This document shows, in pieces, positions 54,022 to 63,246 of a stretch of 64,000 nt of DNA. Under the pieces are notes generated by a model. That model worked only from the letters and a program-made list of their open reading frames with translations, was not told where the DNA came from and made no database searches. Numbering within the stretch: the stretch's first letter is position 1; each line of letters begins with the position of its first letter. A program made the position numbers and the translations under genes. Location: positions 1,612,001 to 1,676,000 of the forward strand of contig NZ_CP025815.1 of NCBI RefSeq assembly GCF_003352045.1, read 5' to 3'. This DNA comes from Sulfitobacter sp. JL08 (lineage in GTDB: Bacteria > Pseudomonadota > Alphaproteobacteria > Rhodobacterales > Rhodobacteraceae).

Positions 54022-55271
54022 TCCTGCTGCGTCTTGCCCTGCGCAGCCTGATGGCGCGCCGTCTGACCGTGGGGCTGACGATTTTTGCGGTCGCGCTGTC
54101 TGTTACGCTTTATCTTGGTGTCGAAAAGGTGCGGACAGGGGCCAAGGCCAGTTTCGGCGATACGATCTCGGATACGGATCTGATTGTCGGTGCGCGGTCC
54201 GGGTCCGTGCAACTTTTGCTTTATTCGGTGTTTCGCATCGGCAATGCGACCAACAATGTGTCTTGGGAAAGCTATCAGGACATCGCCGCACAACCCGAAG
54301 TGGACTGGATCGTGCCCATTTCACTGGGGGATTCGCACCGCCAGTTTCGCGTCATGGGCACAACGGCCGAGTATTTCCTGCGCTACAAGTATCGCGGCGG
54401 CAGGGCGTTGGAATTTGCCCAAGGCCAGGCGTTCGATGATCTGTTTGATGCGGTGATCGGGGCCGATGTGGCCGCAACGCTGGGGTATTCCACCGGCGAT
54501 CCGCTTGTCGTGGCGCATGGCCTTGCGTCTTTTGCCAATCATCAGAACCAGCCGTTTCGGGTGTCGGGCATTCTGGCTAAAACCGGAACGCCGGTGGATC
54601 GCACGGTGATTGTCAGCCTGAAGGCGATCGAAGCCATCCATGTTGACTGGCAAGGCGGTGCTCAGATCCCCGGTCAGGTCACAACGCCGGATGAAATCAG
54701 GCAGATGGACCTGAAACCGGCAGCCATCACCGCCGCCATGATCGGTGTGAAATCGCGACTTCAGGTCTTTGCCTTGCAGCGCGCGATCAACCAATACCCC
54801 GAAGAACCTCTTTTGGCGGTGCTGCCCGGCGTGGCATTACAAGAGCTTTGGGGAATCGTCGGCATTGCGGAAACCGCGCTGATCGCCGTTTCGGCCATGG
54901 TTGTGGCCACTGCGCTGTTGGGCATGACGGCGATGATTTTTTCAGGGCTGAACGAACGGCGCCGGGAAATGGCGATCCTGCGCGCGGTGGGCGCGCGTCC
55001 GCTGACGATTATGGGCCTGCTGATGCTCGAAGCGGTGCTGATGGCGGGAATTGCAGCAGTGCTTGGAATTGCGCTTTTGTACACGGGATTGTGGGTGCTG
55101 CGTCCTTACGTAGATGCCGCATTCGGTTTATACTTGCCCATCGAACCACTTTCGCTCCGCGAAGGGGTTGTGGTGGCTGCGGTTATACTGGCTGCCGCCG
55201 GAACAAGCCTTTTTCCGGCGTTGCGGGCGTATCGGCTTTCGTTAAGCGACGGCATGACCGTCAGGAACTGA
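54018..55271 (+). CDS. zrgC: Zrg-type FtsX/MacB-like ABC permease
   Basis: A 417-residue permease with an N-terminal helix, a periplasmic domain of about 220 residues and three C-terminal helices; the FtsX lines MTAMIFSGLNERRREMAILRAVGARPLTI are clear. It partners the upstream ATPase. In MacB-like systems such permeases act mechanically on periplasmic partners rather than forming a pore, so how zinc is handled is an open question. Confidence 0.86.
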   Translation: MILLRLALRSLMARRLTVGLTIFAVALSVTLYLGVEKVRTGAKASFGDTISDTDLIVGARSGSVQLLLYSVFRIGNATNNVSWESYQDIAAQPEVDWIVPISLGDSHRQFRVMGTTAEYFLRYKYRGGRALEFAQGQAFDDLFDAVIGADVAATLGYSTGDPLVVAHGLASFANHQNQPFRVSGILAKTGTPVDRTVIVSLKAIEAIHVDWQGGAQIPGQVTTPDEIRQMDLKPAAITAAMIGVKSRLQVFALQRAINQYPEEPLLAVLPGVALQELWGIVGIAETALIAVSAMVVATALLGMTAMIFSGLNERRREMAILRAVGARPLTIMGLLMLEAVLMAGIAAVLGIALLYTGLWVLRPYVDAAFGLYLPIEPLSLREGVVVAAVILAAAGTSLFPALRAYRLSLSDGMTVRN

Positions 55272-55293
55272 TTGCAAAAGGAGGCAGGGACAA

Positions 55294-55806
55294 ATGCAGA
55301 TCACTCGTCGCGCGGTTTTGCTTGGTCTTGCCGGATTGCCCGTGATCGGCGCACAGACCCCCGCCTGGGCAACATCGTTCCGCACAATCACCTGGGAAGA
55401 TCTTATTCCCGAAGGGGTGCCTTATTCCGAGATTGTCGGAGAAGGCAGTTATGATGAGGCCAACGATACATGGTTGCCGGATTTCGACGCGAACGCCTAC
55501 AAGTTCGTCGACGCACTGGATGGCGCGCAGATCCGGATGCCGGGATATATGTTGCCGCTGGAAACCGGCGGTACCCGTGTGACTCAATTCATTCTGACAC
55601 CTTATGTCGGGGCCTGTATCCATGTCCCTCCACCGCCGCCAAACCAGCTGGTGTTCATAACATCGCAAAAGCCATGGCGCAGTGCAGGGATGTTCGAAGC
55701 GGTCTGGGTCCAAGGCACGATCAAGGTCAATCCTGTCAGCACCAATCTGGCTGAAATCGGCTATGATATGGTTGCGGACGAGATAGAACCATACGTCTGG
55801 GAGTGA
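55294..55806 (+). CDS. DUF3299 exported protein, first copy
   Basis: A 170-residue protein with a Tat-like leader (TRRAVLLGLAGLPVIGAQTPAWA) cleaved near 26. The DUF3299 signature PYVGACIHVPPPPPNQLVF is centred near residue 110, whose Cys and His could bind metal. In the Vibrio zrg cluster DUF3299 proteins are ZrgD/ZrgE. It lies 22 bp after the permease gene. Confidence 0.83.
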   Translation: MQITRRAVLLGLAGLPVIGAQTPAWATSFRTITWEDLIPEGVPYSEIVGEGSYDEANDTWLPDFDANAYKFVDALDGAQIRMPGYMLPLETGGTRVTQFILTPYVGACIHVPPPPPNQLVFITSQKPWRSAGMFEAVWVQGTIKVNPVSTNLAEIGYDMVADEIEPYVWE

Positions 55807-55816
55807 GAAGATAACT

Positions 55817-56335
55817 GTGTTCGAAGTGTTGAACAGACGTGCATTCCTGTGCCTGATTGCGATGACTGGCATTGCGCCCGGCATGTCGCTGGCCAGCGAA
55901 GACGTTCTTGATCTGGACTGGAGCGACATGATCCCGCCGGGTGGCGATTCCGTGACGCAGCGGCTTCAGAGCCTTGGAATTCTGCCCCATGACGAGATGG
56001 CGACGCTTCGGGCCGAACAGCCGACATCATCCGGGGTCAGAACCGATTTCAACGGCAAAATCGTGCGTATCCCAGGGTACATCGTTCCGCTTGAAACCTC
56101 GGGTTCCGGCGTGACGGAGTTCATTCTAGTGCCCTATGTCGGTGCCTGTATTCACGTGCCGCCGCCGCCGGCCAACCAGTTGGTTTTTGTAACCACGCAA
56201 AAGCCTTATGAAAGTTCGGGCCTGTTTGAAGCTGTAAATGTCACCGGCATGTTCGGAACCGCGTCAATCAGCACACAGCTTGCCGACATCGGATACGCGC
56301 TTTCGGCCGATCTGATCGAACCTTACGGACGCTAG
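55817..56335 (+). CDS. DUF3299 exported protein, second copy
   Basis: A 172-residue paralogue of the preceding gene, with a leader ending near 26 (MTGIAPGMSLAS) and the same signature PYVGACIHVPPPPANQLVF. The start is a GTG at 55817. It has a longer region between leader and signature than the first copy. The two copies together match the two DUF3299 genes of zrg clusters, and both probably act in the periplasm. Confidence 0.83.
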   Translation: MFEVLNRRAFLCLIAMTGIAPGMSLASEDVLDLDWSDMIPPGGDSVTQRLQSLGILPHDEMATLRAEQPTSSGVRTDFNGKIVRIPGYIVPLETSGSGVTEFILVPYVGACIHVPPPPANQLVFVTTQKPYESSGLFEAVNVTGMFGTASISTQLADIGYALSADLIEPYGR

Positions 56336-56545
56336 GAAACCGGCCTTTCGGGCGGATTTAGACCGGGCAACCACATATGAATGTCGCGGGCGAGTGCACC
56401 TGCCACGGCATTGCACGTACACAGTCTGGCGCCATTGCTGCCTGTCGGTTTCGCAATCGGGCAGGGTGGCAGAACAGGCGCCAACTGCGTATGGTGTTCA
56501 CCGCAGGTCTGCGATACGCGACGACGGACCAAAGGAGACTGCTTT

Positions 56546-57556
56546 ATGCCATTGAACGCAGCCACAAAGGCCGCGCGTTTATCTATTGCGCCTATGATGG
56601 ACTGGACAGACCGCCATTGCCGCTATCTGCACCGGCGGATGACCCGGCATGCGTTGCTCTATACCGAAATGGTGACGGCACCAGCGCTGGTGCGGGGCGG
56701 GGCGCTGCATCTGCTGGAACATGACGCCAGCGAACATCCCGTTGCGCTGCAACTTGGCGGGTCCGAACCGGCCGAACTGGCGCAGGCGGCCCGGTTGGGC
56801 GAACAGGCCGGCTATGACGAGATCAACCTGAATATCGGCTGCCCGTCGGATCGGGTGCAATCGGGGTGTTTCGGTGCGGTACTGATGGAGCGGCCCGGGC
56901 TGGTGGCGGATTGCGTCAAGGCGATGCGCGATGCAGTCAGTGTCGAGGTGACGGTAAAATGCCGGATCGGTGTGGATGATCAGAACCCACAACATGTTCT
57001 GCCCGATTTTCTGGCGCGGGTCAGCGCGGCGGGCTGTGACCGGTTTGCCATTCACGCCCGCAAGGCTTGGCTGCAAGGGCTTAGCCCCAAGGAAAACCGC
57101 GATATTCCGCCGCTGGATTACGATCTGGTGCAACAGATGAAGGGGTTGTTTCCGGCGCTGCACCTTTCCGTCAACGGCGGCATCACCACTCTGGATCAGG
57201 CACAGGCGTTTCTGGATGCCGGGCTGGACGGCGTGATGATCGGGCGTGCAGCCTATCATGATCCGGCATCGGTGCTGTGCGCGGCAGACCGGCGGATATT
57301 CGGCAGTGGCTTCGACAGCGATCCGGTCAGCGTGGTGCATGACATGCTGCCCTATATCGAAACCCATTTGCGGGCGGGTGGACGCCTGAACCAGATCACG
57401 CGGCATATGCTGGGCCTGTTCACCGGTAAACCGGGCGCGCGCGCGTGGCGGCGCACCCTGTCCGAAGGTGCACACAAGGACGGGGCAGGGCCCGAACTGG
57501 TATTGCGGGCACTGGATCACATTACTGCGCTGGCCCCGGTGTCAGAGCCGGTGTAA
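56546..57556 (+). CDS. dusA: tRNA-dihydrouridine synthase A
   Basis: A 336-residue TIM-barrel flavoenzyme: SIAPMMDWTDRHCRYLHRRM, INLNIGCPSDRVQSGCFGA with the catalytic Cys in GCPS, and DGVMIGRAAYHDP near the FMN site. It reduces uridines in the tRNA D-loop. The ATG at 56546 has AAAGGAGA upstream. It stands alone, downstream of the zinc locus. Confidence 0.94.
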   Translation: MPLNAATKAARLSIAPMMDWTDRHCRYLHRRMTRHALLYTEMVTAPALVRGGALHLLEHDASEHPVALQLGGSEPAELAQAARLGEQAGYDEINLNIGCPSDRVQSGCFGAVLMERPGLVADCVKAMRDAVSVEVTVKCRIGVDDQNPQHVLPDFLARVSAAGCDRFAIHARKAWLQGLSPKENRDIPPLDYDLVQQMKGLFPALHLSVNGGITTLDQAQAFLDAGLDGVMIGRAAYHDPASVLCAADRRIFGSGFDSDPVSVVHDMLPYIETHLRAGGRLNQITRHMLGLFTGKPGARAWRRTLSEGAHKDGAGPELVLRALDHITALAPVSEPV

Positions 57557-57589
57557 GCACGGCGCGACCGTCTTTTTAGGATACAGGCC

Positions 57590-58414
57590 ATGCATGATCC
57601 CGCCCTTTTGATGCAGATGTTTGCGCTTTTGCTTGTCATTGGTGCCTTCGCCGGCGTTTTGGCCGGTCTTTTGGGCGTCGGGGGCGGCATTGTTCTGGTG
57701 CCGGCGTTTTTCTATGCGTTCCAGACGCTTGGCTATGACGGCCCGCAATTGATGCAGGTCTGTCTGGCCACATCGCTGGCCACGATCATCGTGACCTCAC
57801 TCCGCTCGGTTCTCAGCCACAACAAGAAGGGCGCTGTCGACTGGGAGATCTTGCGCACATGGGCGCCCGGTATTGCGGTCGGGGCGATCCTCGGGGTGCT
57901 GGTTGCGGCGGCGCTGCGATCCTCAACCTTGCAGGGGGTGTTCGGAGTGTTCGGTATAATCATCGGTCTTTACATGGGCTTCGGACGCGCGGACTGGCGG
58001 CTGGGGCAGGCGATGCCGACCGGCATCCGGCGCGTGATCTATTCGCCGGTCATGGGGTTCATGTCGGTGCTGATGGGCATTGGCGGCGGCAGTTTCGGCG
58101 TCCCGCTGATGAGCCTTTATAACGTGGCTATCCATCGCGCCGTGGCCACTGCCGCCGGATTTGGTGTGCTGATCGCGGTGCCATCGGTGATCGGGTTTCT
58201 GATGCTGGAGGTCGCGCCCGAAACGCGCCCGCCCTATACCATCGGCGCGGTCAATCTGGTGGCCTTTGGCATTGTAGTTGCGATGACGCTGATCACCGCC
58301 CCGCTGGGCGTCAAGCTGGCCCACGCAATGGACCCCAAGCCGCTGAAACGCGTCTTTGCGGTGTTCCTGACGCTGGTGGCCCTGAACATGCTGCGCAAGG
58401 CTGTGGGATGGTAG
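57590..58414 (+). CDS. TSUP (TauE/SafE)-family sulfite/sulfonate-type permease
   Basis: A 274-residue membrane protein with about eight helices and the TSUP lines GVLAGLLGVGGGIVLVPAFFYAF and GIGGGSFGVPLMSLYNV. The family moves sulfite, sulfoacetate or other organic anions. It starts 33 bp after dusA and its end overlaps the oxygenase gene by 7 bp, so all three may be co-transcribed. Confidence 0.88.
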   Translation: MHDPALLMQMFALLLVIGAFAGVLAGLLGVGGGIVLVPAFFYAFQTLGYDGPQLMQVCLATSLATIIVTSLRSVLSHNKKGAVDWEILRTWAPGIAVGAILGVLVAAALRSSTLQGVFGVFGIIIGLYMGFGRADWRLGQAMPTGIRRVIYSPVMGFMSVLMGIGGGSFGVPLMSLYNVAIHRAVATAAGFGVLIAVPSVIGFLMLEVAPETRPPYTIGAVNLVAFGIVVAMTLITAPLGVKLAHAMDPKPLKRVFAVFLTLVALNMLRKAVGW

Positions 58415-59199
58415 CGGATTTCGCGCAAAAAGGATGGGCGCGCTTCGCGTTTGATCCGGATGTGGCGCATTGGGCAAGGCACGCAGCAGGTGCCGCGCGC
58501 CGCGCCGTGGACGACCCGGCGCTGGCCCACTGGCATCAGTGTCAGGGCACATGGTTTGTCGGCGTAGATGCGCTGGACAACGATGCTGCAGGGGCAATTG
58601 ACGGGTCCGGCCCGCTGACAGGGGCGGCGCTTGACTTTATCACTGATTACATCGGACCGGTGCCGCCCCTGCACAAGGCCCAGCTGTCTGTCATGTACCC
58701 CGGCTATCCCAAACCGCGCGCGGGTGAAAACGATGCCGCCTTTCGCTATCGTCTGAACCGCGATGCGGCCCATGTGGACGGGCTGATTGCTGTCGGGCCG
58801 CACAAGATGCGTAAGGTGCAGGAACCGCACCAGTTCATTCTGGGCCTGCCGCTGAACGACGCCCCAGCCGATGCCGCGCCGCTGGTGGTGTGGAAGGGCA
58901 GCCATCTCATCATGCGTGACGCGTTTCGCGACGCACTTGCCGGACACCCGCAGGATCAATTGCACGACGTTGATATAACCGCCGCCTATCAGGCCGCGCG
59001 GCGCACCGTGTTTGACACCTGCGCGCGCATCAAACTGCCCGCCCAGCCGGGCGAAGCGATCGTCCTGCACCGCCACATCCTGCACGGCGTCGCACCCTGG
59101 GTCGCCGCAACCACCGCCAGCCCCGATGGCCGCATGATCGCCTATTTCCGCCCGCAAATGGCCGGCGGCGTGGCGGCTTGGTTGGAACAACACCTTTGA
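58408..59199 (+). CDS. Phytanoyl-CoA dioxygenase-like Fe(II)/2-oxoglutarate oxygenase
   Basis: A 263-residue protein with the facial triad HxD...H: H122-x-D124 (AAHVDGL) and H226 (HILHGVAPW), plus downstream R242 or R248 for 2-oxoglutarate. This pattern fits the PhyH-like oxygenase family. Substrate unknown. The start overlaps the permease gene by 7 bp, hinting that the transporter and oxygenase act on related compounds. Confidence 0.75.
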   Translation: MVADFAQKGWARFAFDPDVAHWARHAAGAARRAVDDPALAHWHQCQGTWFVGVDALDNDAAGAIDGSGPLTGAALDFITDYIGPVPPLHKAQLSVMYPGYPKPRAGENDAAFRYRLNRDAAHVDGLIAVGPHKMRKVQEPHQFILGLPLNDAPADAAPLVVWKGSHLIMRDAFRDALAGHPQDQLHDVDITAAYQAARRTVFDTCARIKLPAQPGEAIVLHRHILHGVAPWVAATTASPDGRMIAYFRPQMAGGVAAWLEQHL

Positions 59200-59210
59200 C
59201 TGAAGGCAGT

Positions 59211-60963
59211 TCAGTCCTTCAAGTCCGCTTTCTTGTATCCGTCCAGCAGCATGTTCAGCGCGGCAGGTACCTGCAATGGCAGACGCCCGACATGTTCCGA
59301 GAACGAATACCCCGGGTTGATTTCTTTCAGTTCCCGACGAACTTCTTTGGCCTCTTCTACCCTTCCAAGATGTCCAAACGCCGAGATCATAAGACCGCGG
59401 CTTAGATCGGTCGCGGGCGATGCCGCGATACGCTCTTTGAAGCGAAGAACAGCGGTTTCGAAATCTCCGGCCAGCAGATGCGCCATGCCCATGAAATGAA
59501 CATTAAGATGGCCGGCGCGGGGTTCCAGTTGAAGAGCGCGTTCCAGATCAGGAAGGCCGTCAAGCGGAGCGCCCGAGTTAACCGCATTGATACCCCGCAT
59601 GCCAATGGCCATCGCATAGTTCGGGTTGAGCGACAGGGCCCGATCAATGGCTTCGTTCGAGGCTGCGTGTTCGCCGCGCCAGAATTTGTTGATTGCATCC
59701 AGATAATGCGCGTAGGGCATGTCCGGGTTCTTCTGAAGCGCCGTGTCGATGAAGCGTTGCGAATGTTCCAAGCTGTTTGGAATACCCAGCCACTTGTTCT
59801 GGAATTCACGGGTATAGGCATGCCCAAGTCCGGCGTAAGGTTCGGCATAGTCCGGATCAAGCTCGATCGCGCGGTTGAAACACCTCAAGGCCAGTTCGAA
59901 CACTTCCTTTGTATTGTCGCTGCTCAGCACAGCCTCACGACCTTTCAGAAACAAGTCGTGTGCTTCTGGGTTCGCAGTTGGAACCATACCAATGCGCTTG
60001 TGTTCGACTGCCGTCAGCCTGATCTTGAGAGCATCAACGATACACATCGTCAGATCATCCTGGACGGCAAATAAATCTGTGATCTGGCGGTCATATCTTT
60101 CAGCCCAGAGATGCGCGCCGTTTTTCGCATCAATCAACTGCGCATTTACGCGGATACGGTCTGCAACGCGGCGTATGGAGCCTTCAAGGACGTGACTTAC
60201 GCCAAGTTCGCGGCCAACCTGCCGGATATCTGTTGTTTTTCCTTTGTAAGCAAAGCTGGAGTTGCGCGAGATGACCAGCAGACTGCCGACTTTCGACAAG
60301 TCGGTGATGATGTCTTCGGTGATCCCGTCGGAAAAATATTCCTGTTCGGGATCGCGCGATAGATTGTCGAAAGCGAGAACTGCGATGCTCGGTTCGCGTG
60401 TCGGATCAACCGCCTCTGGTTTCGTGGCGCGTTCGATAGGGATCGCGTTCGGCCAGCTCCGAACGCCGACAGGGCGCGCGATGTTCTTCAGTTTTTGCGC
60501 AACTCCGCCCTGAAAAATCGCTGCTGTCTTCTGATCCAGACTGTTCATCGAAGTGTCCGAAACCAGAACCTGTCCGGGCGCGGCCAAAGCCTCAAGCCGT
60601 GCGGCGACATTTACACCTTCGCCAAACACATCGTCGGCTTCGAAGAACACTTCGCCTATATGAATGCCAATACGCAATCTGATCACGTCATGACCGATCA
60701 ATCCGGTCTGAATAGCAATCGCGCATGTGACGGCATCCGAAATTGATGGAAATTCAACAAGCCAGCCATCCCCCATACATCTTTCTGATGTTGCCTCGGT
60801 GTTGATCTACTATGGGATTGAACAGCGTACTGCGCAGTTGCCTTAGTGCATTCATTGTGCTGCTCTGATCAGCGCCCATGAGTTGGGAATAACCGACGAT
60901 GTCTGCCATCAAGATTGCCGCAAGTCTTCGATCTGCGGGCGTTGTTTCAATAGTGTCCGTCAT
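59211..60963 (-). pseudogene. Adenylate cyclase (class III)-TPR protein with a 1-bp frameshift
   Basis: The N-terminal part opens at ATG 60963 with DRRLAAILMADIVGYSQLM, the first metal Asp of class III cyclases, and runs out of frame after NIRKM. The rest (GDGWLVEFPSISDAVTCAIA onward) continues in another frame to 59211 through a TolB-like region (SDGITEDIITDLSKV) and several TPRs to the C-terminus. The break lies at 60770-60778, next to a run of five C (G on the coding strand). Removing one base restores K-M-x-G-D-G, the family motif. Either a frameshifted gene or a homopolymer error. Confidence 0.78.
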
Positions 60964-61112
60964 GTTCGCAATTCTTGAGCATGTCATTTCCATCAACGAT
61001 ACCGCGCGACATGCACACATGCGACCTGTAAATCGGTACGTTGGGATAAACTAAGCGTCCAAGTCGGGCGCAAAAAGCTCAGCTGCTACAGATGCACTAA
61101 GACTCCGCCACC

Positions 61113-61355
61113 TCAAATCCGGGGCGGGTTTCCCAGACGGGCGGCGCGGCCGCCGCGGCGTTTGGTGATCTGGCCGGTGCGGGTGGGCAATTCGGCCATG
61201 ATGGCCGCTCGGGCCTCGTTGCTCATTTTGGACCATTGGGTGATTTCGTCGATCGAGCGCAGGCAGCCGGTGCACAGGCGCGCTTCGGGATGGATCACGC
61301 AGATCTTGATGCAGGGGCTTTGCACCTCGTCGCGGTTCCAGACGTCATCGCTCAT
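61113..61355 (-). CDS. DUF1289 small zinc-ribbon-like protein
   Basis: An 80-residue protein with the four-Cys pattern SPCIKICVIH...LCTGCLRSIDEI characteristic of DUF1289. It is basic toward the C-terminus. Members are widespread and probably bind a metal, but the function is unknown. It ends 14 bp before the ruvX stop side and likely shares a transcript with ruvX and ccmI. Confidence 0.85.
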   Translation of the reverse strand: MSDDVWNRDEVQSPCIKICVIHPEARLCTGCLRSIDEITQWSKMSNEARAAIMAELPTRTGQITKRRGGRAARLGNPPRI

Positions 61356-61368
61356 GGTTCAGGTTCCT

Positions 61369-61839
61369 TCAGGGCCGCAAATGGCGCAGCCGGTCCAACA
61401 CACCCTGCAAGATATAGCTGGCGGCGACGTGATCAATGACCTCGGCGCGACGTTTTCGGGTCGTATCCGCCTCAAGCAGGGCTTTTTCAGCCGCAACCGT
61501 GCTCAGCCGTTCATCCCAGAACCCGATGGGCAGATCGCCCAGCCGGTCGAAATTACGCGCAAAAGCACGGGTCGACTGGCAGCGCGGGCCTTCGGACCCG
61601 TCCATATTGCGTGGCAGCCCAAGGATCAGCCCGCCAATCCGCCGCTCTGCGATGATATCCTGCAGACGGGCGGCATCCTGGGTGAATTTCGTGCGCCGGA
61701 TCGTTTCCAGCGGCGTCGCCACAGACAGCATACCATCGCTGACGGCCACCCCGATGGTCTTTTCGCCCAGATCAAGCCCGATCAGCGCCCGCATCGGTGG
61801 CAGCGCGGCGGCAAAATCGGCGATATCGTCAAAGATCAT
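61369..61839 (-). CDS. ruvX: Holliday junction resolvase-like RuvX/YqgF
   Basis: A 156-residue RNase H-fold protein with the YqgF hallmarks LIGLDLGEKTIGVAVSD and PIGFWDERLSTVAAEKAL. It is involved in 16S rRNA 5'-end maturation and possibly DNA repair. The ATG at 61839 overlaps the ccmI stop by four bases. Confidence 0.92.
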   Translation of the reverse strand: MIFDDIADFAAALPPMRALIGLDLGEKTIGVAVSDGMLSVATPLETIRRTKFTQDAARLQDIIAERRIGGLILGLPRNMDGSEGPRCQSTRAFARNFDRLGDLPIGFWDERLSTVAAEKALLEADTTRKRRAEVIDHVAASYILQGVLDRLRHLRP

Positions 61840-63065
61840 GGGATCAGTTGCGCCTGACGGGCCCCGTTGCGGATCAGTTCGATCGCCTCTGGATCACCGT
61901 CAAAGATACTCAGCGCTTCGGTATAGACCGCGATGGCGCGTTCTTCCTCGCCCAGAACCCCAAGGGCCGCAATCAGGCGCGCCCAGTCAAAGGGCGGGCC
62001 GCCTTCGGTGGCCAGCCGGTCGGACAAGCCGTTGACCATGCCGCGGATCATCTCCTGCCGGTCCTCTACGCTCATCTCGGATGCGGCAGCGACATCGGCG
62101 GCAGACGGACCGCTGGCAACTGCCGCAGCAACGGGCAGGGCGTAATTCACCCCCGCCAGATCGGCCATCTGTTCGATCTGCAGGCGGATCGGTTCGATCC
62201 ACGGCGCATTGGCGGGGCCGGCGCGCAACAGATTGTCCCAGATGCGAAACGCCTGATCGGGGCGCCCGGTCTGCGCCAGCATCAGCCCCTGATAATAACG
62301 CGCGGGGCCATTGTTCGGGTCCAGTTGCAGGGCCCGCGCCAGCGCCGCCTCTGCCTCGGGGGATACATAACCGCCCGCGGCAAGGATCAGCATATCGCCC
62401 AGATCGGTGTAGTCCGATGCCGAGGCTTCGTCCCCCTTGATCCGCAAAACCTCGCGCTGCGCGGTATAGGCGGCCACGTAATTGCCAATCGCGGCCTCGT
62501 TACGGGCCAGCAGCATGTGGCCCTGCAAATCGTCGGGGCGCTGCGCGACGGTGGTGCGCAACTGTTCGATCAGGCGGGTGTAATCCGCGCTCAGCTCCGG
62601 TTGCGGGTTGCCGGCAGGCAGGCTGGCTTCGGCAGTGGCCTGATCGGGGCGGGTTTCGCGCGCGATCCGCGCCATTTCAATGCGTGTGTCCAGCGCCAGA
62701 TCACCATATCCGAGCGCCCCCAGATCGCGGTAAAGATAAAGCGTGCCGCCAACCAGCGCGGCAAAGATCACAACCGCCATGGCATAGGTCGCTGCGCCCG
62801 GTGCCTCGGTCGATGTCTGTCCATCCTGCATCTGTGCATCTGCCGCCAGAATACGGCGCGATACTTCGGTGCGGATGCGTTCTGCATCGCTCTGGCCGAT
62901 CACGCCGCGTGCCAGATCGCGGTCCACCTCTTTCAGCTGGTCGCGGTACACCTGTAAATCAAAGGCTGCCGCCGGTCCGACACTGGCGCGGGCGCGCAGC
63001 ACGGTCAGAACCAGCAAAAGCGCCACAAGGGCGGCCATCAGGCCTGCAATGATCCAGAATGTCAT
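61836..63065 (-). CDS. ccmI: Cytochrome c biogenesis protein CcmI (CycH)
   Basis: A 409-residue protein: N-terminal membrane helix at 3-25, cytoplasmic leucine-zipper-like region YRDQLKEVDRDLARGVIGQSDAERIRTEVSRR, a second helix near 90-110, then a TPR-rich periplasmic domain. It chaperones apocytochrome c to the CcmFH heme ligase. The ATG at 63065 fits the helix start; the longer frame is unsupported. It overlaps ruvX. Confidence 0.92.
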   Translation of the reverse strand: MTFWIIAGLMAALVALLLVLTVLRARASVGPAAAFDLQVYRDQLKEVDRDLARGVIGQSDAERIRTEVSRRILAADAQMQDGQTSTEAPGAATYAMAVVIFAALVGGTLYLYRDLGALGYGDLALDTRIEMARIARETRPDQATAEASLPAGNPQPELSADYTRLIEQLRTTVAQRPDDLQGHMLLARNEAAIGNYVAAYTAQREVLRIKGDEASASDYTDLGDMLILAAGGYVSPEAEAALARALQLDPNNGPARYYQGLMLAQTGRPDQAFRIWDNLLRAGPANAPWIEPIRLQIEQMADLAGVNYALPVAAAVASGPSAADVAAASEMSVEDRQEMIRGMVNGLSDRLATEGGPPFDWARLIAALGVLGEEERAIAVYTEALSIFDGDPEAIELIRNGARQAQLIP

Positions 63066-63246
63066 GGTCTCTCCTGTGTTGGCCCTCATCTATAGGCGGG
63101 GGCAGGATGAAAAAAGACCAAAACGCACGAAATCGACACGGCGGGGCCTCATGTCGCAACTGCGATCTATTGTGACGTTTGGCAGGATGGCATATTTCGC
63201 GCTTTGCGCCATGTACACATCACACCGGATGCATCGGATTCGATCT

